A stretch of DNA of 64,000 bases. Source: an uncultured Lachnospiraceae bacterium (GTDB lineage Bacteria > Bacillota > Clostridia > Lachnospirales > Lachnospiraceae). The first letter of the stretch is position 1, and each line of letters opens with the position of its first letter. The stretch covers positions 1 through 64,000 of the forward strand of contig CANRIV010000003.1 of assembly GCA_947630805.1 (NCBI GenBank), read 5' to 3'. Made by a program: the position numbers and the translations under genes. Below are positions 62,675-64,000 of the stretch, piece after piece. The notes under the pieces are model-generated. The model saw only the letters and a program-made list of their open reading frames with translations, had not been told where the DNA came from and did no database searches.

Positions 62675-63226
62675 ATGCAGAAGGCAGATTTTTACAGGCT
62701 CCTTTTGGAACGGCTGATAGAAAATGTTCAGACAATGTTTGAATTATTGTTGTTTGCGCTCCCCTTGGGAATAATTGTCGGTGCGATAACTTTTTTGCTG
62801 ATGCGCCGGAAGGAAAAAAAAGCAGGAAAGCAGTATTGCCGGGGAGAAAAAACGGTTACAGTTCTTTTTGTAACGTATATATTTATACTTGCTCAACTCA
62901 CAATATTTTTCCGTCCTTTTGGTAAGATTGCGGAAATTGAAATAATTCCGTTCCGAAGACTGGGAGGACTTCGATATATTGTTTTATATAGCCTCAGCAA
63001 TATAATAGCGTTTGTACCGATGGGAATTTTTCTTCCCCAGATAGGCTGGAAGAAGAAAACGCTGTTAGATGTTCTTGTGATGGGATTTTTCTGTAGTGTT
63101 CTGATTGAGGCATTTCAACTGATTTTGCAGTGCGGCGTATGTCAGACGGAAGATTTGATTATGAATACGCTAGGTGCAGGAATTGGATATTGGATATATA
63201 AAAAAAGAAAAGGAAAGGATAACTGA
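62675..63226 (+). CDS. VanZ-like membrane protein
   Basis: 183 aa from the ATG at 62675 (AAAGG upstream); the track's ATG at 62654 has no binding site. Four or five hydrophobic segments (~20-42, 63-85, 100-122, 130-150, 155-172). FRPFGKIAEIEIIPFRRLGG ... NIIAFVPMGIFLPQI ... SVLIEAFQLILQ ... DLIMNTLGAGIGYWIY match the VanZ family, named from the teicoplanin-resistance gene, whose biochemical role is unknown. Members are frequent in Clostridia polysaccharide clusters. The stop overlaps the acyltransferase start (TGATG). Confidence 0.88.
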   Translation: MQKADFYRLLLERLIENVQTMFELLLFALPLGIIVGAITFLLMRRKEKKAGKQYCRGEKTVTVLFVTYIFILAQLTIFFRPFGKIAEIEIIPFRRLGGLRYIVLYSLSNIIAFVPMGIFLPQIGWKKKTLLDVLVMGFFCSVLIEAFQLILQCGVCQTEDLIMNTLGAGIGYWIYKKRKGKDN

Positions 63227-64000
63227 TGAATGACAGCACAAAAATTAAGGGGGGGGGCAGACGCCTTGAAATAGATGTTGCCCGTGGACTTGGTATTATC
63301 CTTGTAGTGCTGGGGCATGCTTTTCCGGACGCCTCGGCAGCCGGAGGACAGGAGGCCATGGGAAATATCAGCAGGGTAATATTTAATACGATTTATAGTT
63401 TTCATATGCCATTATTTTTCTTTCTGGCGGGATTTGTGGCAGTGAAAATTTTGGATATGAATGACGGACATGAAAAGGGGAAATATATTGCAGGACGTGC
63501 TCGCCGTCTGCTTGTGCCATATTTGATGGCAGCATTATTGTATCTGCCGTTAAAGATTATTCTGGCGAGATATGCAAACAACCCCTACGATATAAGAGAA
63601 TTGTGGAGACTTATCATCGGATGGAATCCAAATTATGCGATGTGGACTTTGTGGACTCTTTTTGCTGCTGCTGTAATAGGGGTTATCGTTGCAACCAAAA
63701 AAAATATTGGGATTCTGTCCGTGGCGGGAATATTATGCGGCATAATTTTATATGATATTCCGCTGGGAGAGTCAGGAATTCCTATGCTTTTACAAAACTT
63801 CGGATATTATTTTGTGGGATTGTGGGCCTGCATGAATTATGAAACAATGAAAAAGAAACTGTTCCGAAAGAGCGTTGTGGCCGGAGCGGCAGTAGTATTT
63901 ATTTTGTGCAATATGATATCACAGTATCTGAAGTATTATAACTATAGGGGAGAAACCGTGTTTCTCAGGGGAACAGCGCTCAGTGGAATTTTGCTTGTGC
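63226..64000 (+). CDS. Acyltransferase family 3 membrane protein, 3' end beyond window, with G9 tract
   Basis: At least 258 codons; absent from the ORF track because it runs off the end. It begins MNDSTKIKGGGRRLEIDVARGLGIILVVLGHAFP: the RxxxxDxARGxxxxxVxxGH signature of acyltransferase-3 (OafA/WecH/NodX-like) enzymes, including the key His. Several hydrophobic segments follow, as expected for the ten-helix family, with FHMPLFFFLAGF and RARRLLVPYLM. It O-acylates sugars of surface polysaccharides. Codons 8-11 contain nine G in a row (63249-63257); the frame is open as written. Overlaps the VanZ-like gene by one base. Confidence 0.9.
   Translation, partial: MNDSTKIKGGGRRLEIDVARGLGIILVVLGHAFPDASAAGGQEAMGNISRVIFNTIYSFHMPLFFFLAGFVAVKILDMNDGHEKGKYIAGRARRLLVPYLMAALLYLPLKIILARYANNPYDIRELWRLIIGWNPNYAMWTLWTLFAAAVIGVIVATKKNIGILSVAGILCGIILYDIPLGESGIPMLLQNFGYYFVGLWACMNYETMKKKLFRKSVVAGAAVVFILCNMISQYLKYYNYRGETVFLRGTALSGILLV
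63249..63257 (+). repeat. G9 homopolymer inside the acyltransferase coding start
   Basis: AA-GGGGGGGGG-CAGACGCC. With 9 G the frame reads K-G-G-G-R-R-L. With 8 G it reads ...GCA GAC GCC TTG AAA TAG, with 10 G ...CAG ACG CCT TGA, so either one-base change stops translation within six codons. This is the structure of a contingency (phase-variation) tract. Confidence 0.85.

Noticed and set aside
1-64000. CRISPR arrays, rRNA/tRNA genes, insertion sequences, phage genes
   Set aside because: No regularly spaced repeats, no tRNA-like cloverleaf noticed, no transposase, integrase or phage structural proteins among the ORFs.

Overview
The window looks like the chromosome of a low-GC, Gram-positive, spore-forming-lineage anaerobe of the class Clostridia, most likely family Lachnospiraceae. 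This rests on AT-rich genes with strong AGGAGG-type ribosome binding sites, a glgC-glgD pair next to spoVG, a dnaD / dnaC-like loader pair, the rpsF-ssb-rpsR operon, a DUF951 gene, a DUF5685/DnaJ cluster, many Big_2 / LRR surface proteins, and no TCA-type or respiratory genes. The genus is not assigned. I saw no rRNA, tRNA, IS element, prophage or CRISPR array.

Layout. 0.1-3.8 kb: a membrane protein, an Ig-like/NlpC-P60 cell-wall protein and a 59-codon DUF951 gene missing from the ORF track. 3.9-5.9 kb: a YtrA-type GntR repressor / ABC transporter operon with a perfect 14-bp inverted-repeat operator. 5.9-7.2 kb: rpsF-ssb-rpsR. 7.3-9.1 kb (minus): phenylacetate-CoA ligase plus an ACT-domain protein. 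9.4-12.1 kb: a domain-swapped GH3 glycosidase. 12.2-15.3 kb: a complete agr-type peptide quorum-sensing locus (LytTR regulator, GHKL kinase, AgrD, AgrB). Its 45-aa pheromone precursor is also missing from the ORF track, and a pair of identical 13-bp direct repeats lies upstream of it. 15.3-21.9 kb: aconitase-family hydratase, glycogen branching enzyme and an anchored extracytoplasmic protein. 22-26.3 kb: M29 aminopeptidase (minus), then an SbcD-like nuclease and a membrane-spanning SbcC/YhaN-like ATPase. 26.4-31.5 kb (minus): prs, dnaC-like, dnaD, murC. 31.8-34.7 kb: glgC-glgD-spoVG. 34.9-38.6 kb: a large secreted Fn3 / beta-helix / LRR protein whose last repeat is frameshifted at an A8 run. 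38.7-44.7 kb: pth, mfd, a SurA-like lipoprotein and a D,D-carboxypeptidase. 44.7-48.6 kb (minus): LTA-synthase-like protein, DnaJ with a Cys-rich tail, DUF5685 protein and a zinc-ribbon membrane protein.

48.9 kb to the end is an exopolysaccharide/capsule operon running off the window. It holds a WbaP-type initiating phosphoglycosyltransferase, a DUF1972 rhamnosyltransferase-like enzyme, several GT4/GT2/GT32 glycosyltransferases, a nucleotidyltransferase-kinase fusion, a Wzy-like polymerase, a COG5610-type HAD protein, an APH-fold kinase, a VanZ-like protein and a truncated acyltransferase-3. No Wzx flippase or Wzz/tyrosine-kinase module is inside the window. Two G9 homopolymers bracket the operon, one in its 5' leader and one in the first codons of the acyltransferase. 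In the second, gain or loss of one G gives immediate termination, so this is a strong candidate phase-variation switch for acyl decoration of the polysaccharide.

The most distinctive systems are the agr quorum-sensing locus, the poly-G-bracketed polysaccharide operon, and a tandem array of DnaA-box-like 9-mers upstream of dnaD-dnaC. All functions are inferred from sequence motifs read by eye; no database search was run.
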